A stretch of DNA of 64,000 nt. Source: Actinophytocola sp. (GTDB lineage Bacteria; Actinomycetota; Actinomycetes; Mycobacteriales; Pseudonocardiaceae). The position numbers and the translations under genes are program-made. Under the pieces are notes generated by a model, which was not told the origin of the DNA, searched no databases, and saw only the letters and a list, made by a program, of their open reading frames with translations. The stretch covers positions 1 to 64,000 of the forward strand of contig WHTY01000005.1 of the NCBI GenBank assembly GCA_009377475.1, read 5' to 3'. Positions 42,594 to 51,893 of the stretch are shown piece after piece; positions within the stretch are counted from its first letter, which is position 1; each line of letters begins with the position of its first letter.

Positions 42594-43987
42594 CACGGTC
42601 CAGGCCATTGGAGCCGCGGTCACCGCTGCTCAAAGCGCTGCTTGGCATGCGGAAGGCGCTGCCGACGGCGGGCCATCCGGCTCGCGCGGTCATCATGGGC
42701 TTCGCCGCGACGGTGCTCGTGGGCACCGTGTTGCTGATGCTGCCGATCGCCACCGAGAACGGCCAGTCGACCGACCTGGTCACGGCGCTGTTCACCGCGA
42801 CGTCGGCGGTGTGCATCACGGGCCTGATCGTGGTCGACACGAGCGGGCACTGGTCGACGTTCGGCGAGGTCGCCATCATCGCGCTCATCCAGATCGGCGG
42901 GCTCGGCATCATGACCGTCGCGGCGCTGCTCGTGCTGTTGGTGTCGCGCCGGTTCGGGCTGCGGATGCAGCTCAGCGCGCAACGGGAGACCAAGAGCCTC
43001 GATCTCGGCGAGGTGCGCGACGTCGTCCGCAGGATCGTGCTGATCAGCCTCGCGGTCGAGCTGATCGTCGCCACGGTGTTCACCGTCCGGCTGCTGACCG
43101 GCTACGACTACGCGTTCGGCGACGCGCTGTACTCCGGCGTCTTCCACGGCATCTCGGCGTACAACAACGCGGGCTTCTCGCTGTACTCCGACAGCATGGA
43201 GCGGTTCGTCAACGACCCGTGGATCTCACTGTCGGTGATCCTCGCGGTCATCATCGGCGGGCTCGGCTTCCCCGTGCTGTTCGAGCTGGGCCGCAGGCTG
43301 CGCGGCAAGATCCACTGGACCATGCACACCAAGATCACCCTGCTCACCACGGGTGTGCTGCTGGTGATCGGCTTCACCTACATCACCGTCAACGAGTGGC
43401 GGAACCCCGACACGATGGGCGGGCTCGGTGTGACGGGCAAGCTGCTCGCGGGCATGTTCGCCGCGACGATGCCCCGCTCTGCGGGGTTCAACTCGGTACC
43501 GACGGGCGAGCTGGAGTCGTCGACGTTGCTGGTCACCGACGTCCTGATGTTCATAGGCGGCGGCAGCGCGAGCACGGCGGCTGGCATCAAGGTGACGACG
43601 TTCGCGTTGCTCGCGTTCGTGATCTTGGCGGAGATTCGCGGCGAGCCGACGGTGCACGTCATGGGCAGGCGGCTGGCGGCCACCGTCCAGCGGCAGGCGC
43701 TGACCGTCGCGCTGCTGAGCGTCGCGCTGGCCATGCTGACCACGATCACTATGCTGTCGGTCTCGGACCACCGGCTGGACGACGTGTTGTTCGAGTCGGT
43801 GTCCGCCGTCGCCACGGTCGGGTTGTCCACCGGAATTACCCCCGAGTTGCAACCCGCGATGCATGTGCTGATGTCGATACTGATGTTCATGGGACGCCTC
43901 GGGCCGATCACGCTGGCGACCGCGCTAGCGTTGCGGGACCGGCCACGGCGTTACGAACTACCTGAGGAGCGACCCATCGTTGGCTAA
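42590..43987 (+). CDS. trkH: TrkH/KtrB-family potassium uptake channel subunit
   Basis: 465-aa membrane protein with four M1-P-M2 repeats. Selectivity-filter loops are recognisable: TSAVCITGLIVVDT, ISAYNNAGFSLYSD, TMPRSAGFNSVPTG and SAVATVGLSTGITPE, each carrying the conserved filter Gly. The basic cytoplasmic N-terminus is short, as in KtrB. It transports K+ (or K+/Na+) under control of the RCK protein encoded next, whose TTG start overlaps the trkH stop by 8 bp. Its own start overlaps the leader ORF. Confidence 0.95.
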   Translation: MTRSRPLEPRSPLLKALLGMRKALPTAGHPARAVIMGFAATVLVGTVLLMLPIATENGQSTDLVTALFTATSAVCITGLIVVDTSGHWSTFGEVAIIALIQIGGLGIMTVAALLVLLVSRRFGLRMQLSAQRETKSLDLGEVRDVVRRIVLISLAVELIVATVFTVRLLTGYDYAFGDALYSGVFHGISAYNNAGFSLYSDSMERFVNDPWISLSVILAVIIGGLGFPVLFELGRRLRGKIHWTMHTKITLLTTGVLLVIGFTYITVNEWRNPDTMGGLGVTGKLLAGMFAATMPRSAGFNSVPTGELESSTLLVTDVLMFIGGGSASTAAGIKVTTFALLAFVILAEIRGEPTVHVMGRRLAATVQRQALTVALLSVALAMLTTITMLSVSDHRLDDVLFESVSAVATVGLSTGITPELQPAMHVLMSILMFMGRLGPITLATALALRDRPRRYELPEERPIVG

Positions 43988-44648
43988 GAACGGAGCGAGC
44001 GGGAACCGGGCGGTGATCATCGGCCTCGGCCGGTTCGGCGGTTCCCTCGCACTCGAACTCGCACGGCAGCACACCGACGTGCTGGCGATCGACAGCAGCC
44101 CCAAGCTGGTCGACAAGTACGCCGAGGACGTCACCCACGCCGTCGTCGCCGATTCAACGGACGAGGACGCGCTCAAGCAACTCGGCGTGCACCAGTTCCG
44201 GCGCGCCGTTGTCGCGATCGGCGCCGACCTCGAGGCGAGCATCCTGACGACGTCGGTGCTCGCGGACTTCGGCATCCCCAACATCTGGGCGAAGGCGCTG
44301 TCGCGGCAGCACGCCCGGATACTGGAGCGCGTCGGCGCGCATCACGTCGTGCTGCCCGAGCACGACATGGGCGAGCGCGTCGCGCACCTGGTGATGGGTC
44401 GGATGCTGGACTACATCGAGTTCGAGGACGACTACGCCATGGTGAAGACCGTCGCGCCCGCCGAGGCGGTCGGCAGGCCGCTCGCGGAGAGCGAGCTGCG
44501 GTCGAAGTACGGCATCACGGTGGTGAGCATCAAGCGGCGCGGCGAGGGCTTCACGTACGCCACGGCGGACACCGTCGTCCGGCGGGGTGATCTGCTGATC
44601 GTGGCGGGGAAGGCGACGGACACGGAGCGCTTCGCCGAGCTGACGTGA
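43980..44648 (+). CDS. TrkA/KtrA-type RCK regulatory subunit
   Basis: 222-aa cytosolic gating ring subunit. The N-terminal RCK_N Rossmann domain has AVIIGLGRFGGSLALELA and the acidic strand end VLAIDSS for NAD(H)/ATP binding. The C-terminal RCK_C domain (about 140-222) is the site where c-di-AMP binds in several homologues. The start is TTG at 43980 with GAGGAG about 10 bases upstream, overlapping trkH. TrkH and this protein form one K+ uptake system. Confidence 0.95.
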   Translation: MAKNGASGNRAVIIGLGRFGGSLALELARQHTDVLAIDSSPKLVDKYAEDVTHAVVADSTDEDALKQLGVHQFRRAVVAIGADLEASILTTSVLADFGIPNIWAKALSRQHARILERVGAHHVVLPEHDMGERVAHLVMGRMLDYIEFEDDYAMVKTVAPAEAVGRPLAESELRSKYGITVVSIKRRGEGFTYATADTVVRRGDLLIVAGKATDTERFAELT

Positions 44649-44654
44649 GGGCAA

Positions 44655-44704
44655 TGATCTGAAGACGGTTGTGTCGTCATAGCGACCGAAACGTCGTCAG
44701 ATCA
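44655..44704. terminator. Palindrome between convergent trkA and kinase genes
   Basis: TGATCTGAAGACG (44655-44667) pairs at 12 of 13 positions with CGTCGTCAGATCA (44692-44704). It sits 6 bp after the trkA stop and 12 bp before the kinase stop, fitting a two-way terminator. Confidence 0.6.
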
Positions 44705-44716
44705 ACACACGCCCCT

Positions 44717-46399
44717 TCACTGCCGGGGGATCACCCGCGTCACCGGACCCTCGCGGGACTCCCCGACCCCGGACAGCCAGGCGTTCATCTCCTCGACGAT
44801 GGCGTTCAGCGTCGGACGGTTGCGGGGTTCGGCATCGAGCGCCGCCGTCAGCAGCCGCGCGTGGACGCTGCCGCTCGGCAGTTGCGTCGAGGGTTCCGCG
44901 CGGGACGCCGCCAGCAGCGCCGCCATCGGGTTCTCCCGCTCGCCGCGCGGTGGACGCCCGGTGAGCGCGAAGCTCACCGTGGCGGCGAGCTGCCAGGCGT
45001 CCGAAGCGGGACTGGCCGCCGCCCCGTTGGCGATCTCCGGCGCGGTGTAGTCCGGCGTCCCGATCATCATGCCGGTCGCGGTCAGTTTCGCGTCGCCTTT
45101 GCTGCGCGCGATGCCGAAGTCGATCAGGTGCGGGATGCCGCGCGGGTCCACGATGACGTTCGACGGCTTGACGTCGCGGTGCAGCACGCCCTTCTCGTGC
45201 GCGGCGGCCAGCGCGCTCGCCGTCGTGGACCACAGCCGGGCGGCGGCGACGTCGTCGATGGGGCCACGTTCATCGACAGCGCTGGCGAGCGCGTCGCCGT
45301 CCAGGTACTCCATGACGAGCGCGAGCCCGTCCGGCTGCTCCACGAGGTCGTAGACGCGGACGCAGTTGGGGTGGTCGAGCGCGGCGAGCGCGCGGGCTTC
45401 CCGCTGCATCCGCTCCACGGTGTCGCGGTCGGGCGCGTGCGCGATCTTGAGCGCGACGGTCCGGCTGAGCTGCGTGTCGTACGCCTGCCAGACGGTGCCG
45501 AACCCGCCGTGGCCGAGCCTGCGGGTGCGCTGGTACCGGCTGTCCGACGTCGGGGTGGCGGGAACGGGCACCGGAGCACCGGCCATGGCGGAGTCCCCTG
45601 ACGTCGGCGCCACCGCTGTCGGCGGGTACTGGCCAGCAGGCGGCGGCGGTCCGGGCGGCTTCGGCGGTGGCGCGTCACGCACGGCCTTGCGCTCGTCCGC
45701 CCTGCGGATGGCGTGCCATGACGGCGGCCCGAGCACGGCGATCGGGATCAGCCCCAGCACGGTCACCGGCAGGAACCCGAGCCACAGGTGAACGGCGGTG
45801 TTGGCGTTGACGGTCACGCTGAGCAGCACCAGCCCGACGAACGGCACCCAGAAGAACCGCGCGGGCCACCCCGGCCCACGGCGGAACGCCAGCTTTCCCT
45901 GCAGCATCACGAAAATCAGCGACAGAATCGGCAACCCGACCAACGTGCCGAGGTAGAAGCCGTACGCGAGCTCATTCCCTCCCGGGTAGAACAGCGTGTC
46001 GAACACGCCAGGCCCCTTGCCGAGGTAGACACTCTGGTCACCGATGAACTCGCAGTACGTCGTGTTGAGGGCGGCGGCCTCGCCCTTGCTCAGACCGCCG
46101 CGACCGCCGGCGGCCACGATCCGGAATGTCTCGGACACGCCGGTCATCAGAATCCACGGCAGCACACACACGAACAACACGCCGATCCCGCCGAACACAC
46201 TCAGCGTGACGGCGGTGTAGGTGTTGCCGGTGAACTTCCGGACGACGCTGATGCCGAGCGCGCCGACGATCGGCAGCAACGCGATCAGCGCACCGGCCGT
46301 CCCGGTCGCCCACACCCAGTCACCAGGGCAGATACCCGGACCGAAGAGCTGCTTCGAGAATGCAAGCAGCCCACTCGCGAGGTCCGAGAACAGGTCCAC
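44717..46399 (-). CDS. Membrane Ser/Thr protein kinase with N-terminal membrane domain
   Basis: 560-aa Hanks-type kinase arranged opposite to the common PknB form: about five transmembrane helices in the first 225 residues, a Pro-rich linker (about 243-285), then the kinase at the C-terminus (289-545). Gly loop LGHGGFGTV, ATP-anchoring Lys318 (VALKIA), catalytic HRDVKPSN (Asp409) and DFG (427-429), with TGMMIGTPDYTAPE activation segment, are all intact. The outer loop between helices 2 and 3 (about 88-143) may sense a ligand. GAAGGAG precedes the GTG start. Divergent from the hexosaminidase gene. No PASTA domains. Confidence 0.9.
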   Translation of the reverse strand: MDLFSDLASGLLAFSKQLFGPGICPGDWVWATGTAGALIALLPIVGALGISVVRKFTGNTYTAVTLSVFGGIGVLFVCVLPWILMTGVSETFRIVAAGGRGGLSKGEAAALNTTYCEFIGDQSVYLGKGPGVFDTLFYPGGNELAYGFYLGTLVGLPILSLIFVMLQGKLAFRRGPGWPARFFWVPFVGLVLLSVTVNANTAVHLWLGFLPVTVLGLIPIAVLGPPSWHAIRRADERKAVRDAPPPKPPGPPPPAGQYPPTAVAPTSGDSAMAGAPVPVPATPTSDSRYQRTRRLGHGGFGTVWQAYDTQLSRTVALKIAHAPDRDTVERMQREARALAALDHPNCVRVYDLVEQPDGLALVMEYLDGDALASAVDERGPIDDVAAARLWSTTASALAAAHEKGVLHRDVKPSNVIVDPRGIPHLIDFGIARSKGDAKLTATGMMIGTPDYTAPEIANGAAASPASDAWQLAATVSFALTGRPPRGERENPMAALLAASRAEPSTQLPSGSVHARLLTAALDAEPRNRPTLNAIVEEMNAWLSGVGESREGPVTRVIPRQ

Positions 46400-46536
46400 G
46401 AATGCTCCTTCGCCGAATGGGACTCCGCGTGCGAATCACGACACGCGCGACACGTCAGTTTCACTCACAGTATGTCGCCACCCAACACTATGGGCCCGCC
46501 AACGCACGGATTAACGGCACATGGTGCGATAGGCGC

Positions 46537-48186
46537 GTGGGAGCGAGGATAAAGTCACGACGCGCCGCGATCCTCCTGAGCCTTCTTGTGGTGAGCCTAG
46601 TGGTCAATGGATGCACCGACGACCCGCCGACGCAGGGCGTGCCGTCCGTGAGTGCCCAGGCGACATCGCCTCGGCCCGCGACACCAACGACGACGCCGGA
46701 ACCGGTGCGGTTACCGGAAGACGCCCCAGCGTTGTCCGACGTCATCCCCGCGCCGGAGAGCGCGCGGCCGGCGAAAGACGACAACTTCGCGCTGACGAAG
46801 CAGTCGGACATCTCCGTCGCGGACGGCACGAGGGCGGCCGGTGACTACCTCGCCGACGTGCTGCGTCCGGCGACCGGTTTCCCGCTGCGCGTGGTCTCTG
46901 GTGAGGACAACGCGGGCGGCATCCAACTGCTGCTGCGCGAGGGCGGCGACCCGCAGGACGAGAGTTACCGGCTCGAGGTCGCTCGCGACGGCGTCACGCT
47001 GAGCGCCGCGAGCCAGAGCGGGTTGTTCGCCGGGGCGCACACCCTGCGGCAACTGCTGCCCGCCGACGTCGAGCGCGGCGAGACCGTCGATCGCGAGTGG
47101 GTGCTGGCTGGCGGCGTCGTCGAGGACCAGCCCCGGTTCGGGTACCGGGGCGCGATGCTGGACGTCGCGCGGCACTTCTTCGGCGTTGACGTCGTCAAGC
47201 GCTACATCGATCGGGTGGCGCAGTACAAGGTCAACTACCTGCACCTGCACCTCGCGGATGACCAGGGCTGGCGCATCGAGATCGACGGCTGGCCGAGGCT
47301 CACCGAGGTCGGCGCGCGCAACGAGGTCGGCGGCGGCAAGGGCGGCTTCTACACGAAGCAGCAGTACCGGGAGATCGTCGCGTACGCCCAGTCGCGCGGG
47401 GTCACGATCGTGCCGGAGATCGACATGCCCGGCCACACCAACGCCGCGCTGACGTCGTACGCCAAGCTGAACTGCGACGGCACGGCCCCGCCGACGTACA
47501 CCGACACCAAGGTCGGGTTCTCGTCGCTGTGCATCGACAAGCCGGTGACGTACGACTTCGCCAACGACGTCATCACCCAGCTGGCGGAGATGACGCCTGG
47601 CCCGTACCTCCACATCGGTGGCGACGAGGCGAACAGCACCAAGGACGCCGACTACCGGGCGTTCTTCGACAAGGTGCTGCCGATGGTCGTCAAGGCGGGC
47701 AAACGTCCGATCGGGTGGCACGAGTACGCCAAGGCGAACGTGCCGCGCTCCGGCGTGGTGCAGTACTGGCGCATCGAGACCGCGGACGCGCCGACGCGAC
47801 GGCAGGCGGACAGCGGCAGGCGGGTGCTGATGTCCCCGGCGGACAAGACGTACCTGGACATGAAGTACGAGGAGTCCAACCCGTGGGGCAACTCGTGGGC
47901 CGGGGCGGTCGACGTCCGCACCGCGTACGAGTGGGAGCCGACGAAGGAACTCGCCGGGGTCGGTGACGGCATGGTGCTCGGCGTCGAAGCTCCACTGTGG
48001 ACTGAGCTGGTGACGACCGAGGACGAGATCGAGCGGATGACCTTCCCCCGGATGCAGGCGATCGCCGAGGTGGGCTGGTCGACGCAGACGAAGTGGGCCG
48101 ACTTCCGGCAGCGGCTCGCCGCTCAGGCGGAGCGGATGACCGCCCAGGACATCGCGTTCCATCGCGACTCCGGCGTGCCGTGGTGA
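46537..48186 (+). CDS. GH20 beta-N-acetylhexosaminidase lipoprotein
   Basis: 549-aa lipoprotein. Signal GARIKSRRAAILLSLLVVSL then VVNGC lipobox; Thr/Pro-rich linker; GH20 N-terminal domain (about 85-190); then the catalytic TIM barrel with YRGAMLDVARHFFGVD, NYLHLHLADDQGWRIEID and the catalytic pair HIGGDE (359-364, Asp363-Glu364). It removes terminal GlcNAc/GalNAc from chitin, peptidoglycan-derived or glycoprotein sugars by substrate-assisted catalysis. GTG at 46537 is chosen because it gives a proper lipoprotein signal; no strong Shine-Dalgarno. Confidence 0.93.
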   Translation: MGARIKSRRAAILLSLLVVSLVVNGCTDDPPTQGVPSVSAQATSPRPATPTTTPEPVRLPEDAPALSDVIPAPESARPAKDDNFALTKQSDISVADGTRAAGDYLADVLRPATGFPLRVVSGEDNAGGIQLLLREGGDPQDESYRLEVARDGVTLSAASQSGLFAGAHTLRQLLPADVERGETVDREWVLAGGVVEDQPRFGYRGAMLDVARHFFGVDVVKRYIDRVAQYKVNYLHLHLADDQGWRIEIDGWPRLTEVGARNEVGGGKGGFYTKQQYREIVAYAQSRGVTIVPEIDMPGHTNAALTSYAKLNCDGTAPPTYTDTKVGFSSLCIDKPVTYDFANDVITQLAEMTPGPYLHIGGDEANSTKDADYRAFFDKVLPMVVKAGKRPIGWHEYAKANVPRSGVVQYWRIETADAPTRRQADSGRRVLMSPADKTYLDMKYEESNPWGNSWAGAVDVRTAYEWEPTKELAGVGDGMVLGVEAPLWTELVTTEDEIERMTFPRMQAIAEVGWSTQTKWADFRQRLAAQAERMTAQDIAFHRDSGVPW

Positions 48187-48204
48187 CACCGGGCACAACG
48201 GTGC

Positions 48205-48252
48205 GATCTTGCGGCGTTGTGGCGAAACGTATCGCCACAACGCCGCAAGATC
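48205..48252. terminator. 21-bp perfect inverted repeat (GATCTTGCGGCGTT family)
   Basis: The arm at 48205-48225 (GATCTTGCGGCGTTGTGGCG plus A) is perfectly complementary to 48232-48252, with loop AACGTA. It lies between the convergent hexosaminidase and LVIVD gene stops. Strongest member of the family seen. Confidence 0.75.
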
Positions 48253-48261
48253 CACGTCCGC

Positions 48262-49692
48262 TTACGGCAGCGAGAACTCCTGCGTCTGCGGGTTGAGGTG
48301 ACCCAGCTTCATCGCGCCGCCGGTGCGCTTGTCACTGAGCCGGAACACGTTCAGTCCAGTCTGGATCTCCGATTCGTAGATGAAGTTGTTGTACCAGTAC
48401 GTCGACCACGCGCCGCCCAGGTTCTGCGGCTCGATCGGTGACGGGTCGGAGAACCCGATGGTCGTCGGGTTCGCCGGGTCGGTGAAGTCGACGGCCCATG
48501 TGCCCGCCTGGTAGTGCCCGCCGACCGCGACGTACTTGCCGCTCCGTAGCGGCACCATGTTGTAGTTGTGGATGGTGCAGTTCTCGGTCTCGGTCTGCGG
48601 CCGTGGCAGCGTCCACTGGCCCAGCTTCTCGCCGGTGTCGGCGTCGTAGAAGAACATGCTCTTGTCGATGTCTGGGTTGTCGGCCTGGCACCGCGCCTGC
48701 GCGCCGCCGCCCGGCTCCCAGCCCATCGCCAGGACTTCGCCGTCCCAGGTGAACGCGGCCGAGTGCCACCTGCCGCCGACGCCGACCTTGTTGCCCTCGT
48801 CGTCGGATTCCTCGATGGTGTAAAGGAACTCCGGGTCCTCAAGGCTGCCGCCGGCGGGGCCGCCGATCGAGAACACGTTGGCGGCGTGCCCGCTGGCACA
48901 CGCCAGCTTGTTCACGTCGCCCAGGATCACGCCAGCGTCGTGGCAGCCGTTGTTGCTGCCGAGCGAGCCGCCGGCGAGCGGCTCGTAGCCGATGTGCGAC
49001 GCGCTGGCCGGGTCGTCCAGCGGCACCTCGAGGACGTTGATGGTGTCGCAGATCGCCCTGCCACCGCCCGATGAGTTGTTGCTGTAGATGATCAACCGGT
49101 TGTTCTCCAGGTCGGGTGCGACCGTCTGGGTGTGCGAGCCACAGCCGTCCGCCGTGCCGCGCGTGGCCGCGCCAGCTTCACTGAACTCGACGTCGCCGAT
49201 GAGCTGCGGGTTCGCCGGGTCGCCGATGTCGAAGAGGTGCACACCCTCGAAGCCGACCGGGACCGGCTCGCCCATGCACTGCCTGCCTTCTGGCGCGGGC
49301 GAGTTCCACGAGCGCACGACAATGTCGTCCCAGACGACGATGTCGCCCTGGTCGCCGTTGCACTTCGGGTGCGAAATGAGCTGCGGGTCGCCCGGCTCCG
49401 AGATGTCGACGACCCGGAACCCGTCGTAGTTGCCGTTGATCGCCAGGTCACCCCAGAACGCGATGTCTGAGCTGATCGTGCGTTCGGCGGCGGGCACGCC
49501 GAAGAACTGCGCCGGGTGTTCGCTGTGCCCGAGCGCGTGCATGTTGTTGGTGCTCTCGCGTTCGGTGTAGCTGCCCGCCTCGCCGGGCGCGTCGTCGTGG
49601 TCGCCGTCGGGGTGCGCAAGCGCCGCACCCGGCGTGATCAGCAGCGCAGCGGCTGCGGCGGCGACCAGTAGTCGCCGTGGTGAGATATGCAT
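48262..49692 (-). CDS. Secreted LVIVD-repeat protein (copy 1)
   Basis: 476-aa exported protein: signal peptide 1-26 (RRLLVAAAAAALLITPGAALA), then LVIVD-type beta-propeller repeats such as GFRVVDISEPGDPQLISHP, GVHLFDIGDPANPQLIG and WAVDFTDPANPTTIGFSDP. Several conserved Cys (CNGDQGD, QCMGE, DGCGSHTQ, CHDAG) suggest disulfides. The family has no assigned reaction. It is a paralogue of the next gene upstream; both end in an LNPQTQE motif. They are 26 bp apart and likely co-transcribed. Confidence 0.85.
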   Translation of the reverse strand: MHISPRRLLVAAAAAALLITPGAALAHPDGDHDDAPGEAGSYTERESTNNMHALGHSEHPAQFFGVPAAERTISSDIAFWGDLAINGNYDGFRVVDISEPGDPQLISHPKCNGDQGDIVVWDDIVVRSWNSPAPEGRQCMGEPVPVGFEGVHLFDIGDPANPQLIGDVEFSEAGAATRGTADGCGSHTQTVAPDLENNRLIIYSNNSSGGGRAICDTINVLEVPLDDPASASHIGYEPLAGGSLGSNNGCHDAGVILGDVNKLACASGHAANVFSIGGPAGGSLEDPEFLYTIEESDDEGNKVGVGGRWHSAAFTWDGEVLAMGWEPGGGAQARCQADNPDIDKSMFFYDADTGEKLGQWTLPRPQTETENCTIHNYNMVPLRSGKYVAVGGHYQAGTWAVDFTDPANPTTIGFSDPSPIEPQNLGGAWSTYWYNNFIYESEIQTGLNVFRLSDKRTGGAMKLGHLNPQTQEFSLP

Positions 49693-49718
49693 GTTCAGTC
49701 TCCGATGGGGAGTGGGGA

Positions 49719-51098
49719 TTAGTTGATGACGCTTTCCTGCGTCTGCGGGTTCAGGTACGGCAGCTTCATCGCGCCGGCGCGGGCCTTGTCGCTGAGCAGG
49801 TAGATGTCCAGACCTCGCTGGATGTCGTTGGCGAAAATGAAGCCGTTGTACCAGTAACTGGACCAGGCGTTGCCGCCGCCGGGCTGGTAGAATCCGACCT
49901 CAGCGTCGGCCTCGGACGCGCCGCCGATCAGCTTGTCGACGTCGACCACGGTCGTGCCGCCGGTGTAGGCCGAGCTGACCAGCACCTTCCCGCCGTCCTT
50001 GCGCGGGATGAAGTTGAAGTTGTGCATGGTGCAGGTGGTCTCCACCGCGCGCGGGATCTTGTAGCTGGCCAGTTCCTCGCCGGTGGCGAGATCGAGGAAC
50101 CAGATACGGCCCTGGTCGTCGTCCGGGTCCGTGCAGCGCGCCGCGCCACCGCCGCCCGACTCGTCACCGAACGCCACGACCTCGCCGTCCCAGCTGAAGG
50201 TGGCCGAGTGGAAGAGGTCGATGTTCTCCGGCTTGACGGCCGGGTTGTCGTAGCGGTACAGGAACTCCGGGTTCGCCGGGTCGGAGATGTCCCACACCTG
50301 GCCTTCGGACATGCAGGCCGCCGCGGCCCGGTTGATCTCGGTGAACACGGAGATGTCGTGGCACGCCCGGAACGTGTAGCTGCCCAGGTACGTCGCCCAC
50401 TCGGTGCCCTCGTCCAGGTGGTACGGCGACACGGTCGCGGCCGCCGGGTCGTCCAGCGGCACGTCGATGATGGAGATCTTGCTGTGGCCGCCGCCGTCCT
50501 CGGCCCGCACGCAGTTCGGTCCGAGCGCCGCCCCGCCGAGCGGGTAGGAGGAGACGTAGATCAGTGCCCGGTTGTTCGCCGGGTCGGGCACGAGGGTGTT
50601 GGTGTGGGAGCCGCAGTCTGTGTCGATCGAGGCCACGTGCTGCGGGTTCGCCGGGTCGCTGACGTCGAAGATCCGGACGCCCTCGAACATGCCGGGGGTC
50701 GACGCGGTGACACCGGTGCTGTCGCAGCCGCCGTGGCTCTGCGGCGCGTCGACGGACTGGAACAGCAGCCCCTCGTACACCGAAACGTCGCTCTGCGCGC
50801 CGTTACAGCGGAAGTCGGTGACGACTTCCGGCTCACCGGGCTCGGAGACGTCGATGACGCGGAAGCCGGTGTAGTTGCCCGCGTAGGCGAGATTGCCGTC
50901 GAACGCGAGGTCCGACTGCGTCGCCACCTCCGAGCGCTCGACATTGGCGAGCAGCTTCATGTTCTTGCTGTGCTGCGTTCCAGACGCACTGGAACCGGGG
51001 TGGTTCAGGTCAGGATCGTGCGCGCTGGCGGTGCCAGGCACAACTAATGTCGCGGCCGCGAAGATGATGATGGCCGTACGCCGCCATGATTGTGTCAC
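49719..51098 (-). CDS. Secreted LVIVD-repeat protein (copy 2)
   Basis: 459 aa. Signal peptide (WRRTAIIIFAAATLVVPGTASA) then the same propeller plan as copy 1: GFRVIDVSEPGEPEVVTDF, GVRIFDVSDPANPQHVASID, QVWDISDPANPEFLYRYDN, with DCGSHTNT and FRACHDISV aligning to the Cys positions of copy 1. The start is GTG at 51098 because AAAGGA lies seven bases upstream; a GTG six codons earlier has none. Tandem duplication with the next gene is evident; divergence is considerable, so it is not recent. Confidence 0.85.
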   Translation of the reverse strand: MTQSWRRTAIIIFAAATLVVPGTASAHDPDLNHPGSSASGTQHSKNMKLLANVERSEVATQSDLAFDGNLAYAGNYTGFRVIDVSEPGEPEVVTDFRCNGAQSDVSVYEGLLFQSVDAPQSHGGCDSTGVTASTPGMFEGVRIFDVSDPANPQHVASIDTDCGSHTNTLVPDPANNRALIYVSSYPLGGAALGPNCVRAEDGGGHSKISIIDVPLDDPAAATVSPYHLDEGTEWATYLGSYTFRACHDISVFTEINRAAAACMSEGQVWDISDPANPEFLYRYDNPAVKPENIDLFHSATFSWDGEVVAFGDESGGGGAARCTDPDDDQGRIWFLDLATGEELASYKIPRAVETTCTMHNFNFIPRKDGGKVLVSSAYTGGTTVVDVDKLIGGASEADAEVGFYQPGGGNAWSSYWYNGFIFANDIQRGLDIYLLSDKARAGAMKLPYLNPQTQESVIN

Positions 51099-51245
51099 GA
51101 CAGATTCCTTTCTCACGCAAGCGAGGGCAGCGTTGATCGCCGCCCTCGTGTGAGTAATTCGCGAATCCCGCTCAAAACGTGACGTGAGTCACCTGATTGG
51201 CCCAACGTTCGTCGTGCGCCGAATGGCACCTTTGGCGCGCTGCGG

Positions 51246-51302
51246 GCGAGCCGAAGGTGCCCTTCGGTACACAATGCGTGCCGAATGGCACCTTGGGCTC
51301 GC
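51246..51302. repeat. Palindromic GGTGCCCTT repeat element
   Basis: GCGAGCC...GGGCTCGC ends enclose AAGGTGCCCTT and CCGAATGGCACCTTGGG; another CCGAATGGCACC copy lies at about 51219-51230. It matches the element at 11199-11251 and sits 6 bp from the stop of the next gene. Confidence 0.5.
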
Positions 51303-51308
51303 TACCGC

Positions 51309-51893
51309 TCACTGTTCGGCGTCGCGCACGAATGGCCGGAGATCCACCGACCGCGCCCGCACGATGTGGGGCTTCGCGATCTCGGCGCGGATGTAGCGGA
51401 CGAGGAACCGCTTCAGCTCGCCGTCCATACCGGACACCCATTGCAGCACGGACGACGTCAGCCCCTCCGCCTTGAGCAGCACCGTGATGTCGCCCGACTC
51501 CGGCGGGTCGATGTCGATGACGACGCGCAGCGGCTCGGCGGCGCGGACGGTGAGCGTGAGGCCGATGCCGACGTCGGCGCGGAACCGGTGCGTTGTCGCG
51601 GGCAGCGACAACGCGAACCGCAGGTCCACCGGGACGTGCAGGCCGAACCGCAGCGGCTCGACGTCCGCCCGAGGGGAGACGACCGGCTCACCGATGGCGC
51701 CGGTGGCGTGCACCTTGGCGATCTTGGCGGGACCGGCGGCGATCGGGCCGAACTCGATCGGCGCGCCCGTCAGGCCGGACACCCCAGCCGTGATGCGCTC
51801 GACGCTGACGGCGTGCTGGAAGAACCGGAGCCCGAACCGCTCATAGGAGCAGAACTCCGGCGGCGCTGCCTCATCGACCTCATCGACGCTCAC
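51309..51893 (-). CDS. Conserved hypothetical protein, 194 aa
   Basis: Not assigned to a named family. 194 aa, soluble, mostly beta strands: FGLRFFQHAVSVERITAGVS, PIEFGPIAAGPAKIAKVHA, alternating hydrophobic strands to LRVVIDIDPPESGDITVLLK, then an amphipathic helix VLQWVSGMDGELKRFLVRYI. No signal peptide. The C-terminal part resembles lipid- or membrane-associated beta proteins only in outline. It overlaps the small membrane protein upstream by ATGA, so the two are a translationally coupled pair and may work together. Confidence 0.75.
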   Translation of the reverse strand: MSVDEVDEAAPPEFCSYERFGLRFFQHAVSVERITAGVSGLTGAPIEFGPIAAGPAKIAKVHATGAIGEPVVSPRADVEPLRFGLHVPVDLRFALSLPATTHRFRADVGIGLTLTVRAAEPLRVVIDIDPPESGDITVLLKAEGLTSSVLQWVSGMDGELKRFLVRYIRAEIAKPHIVRARSVDLRPFVRDAEQ

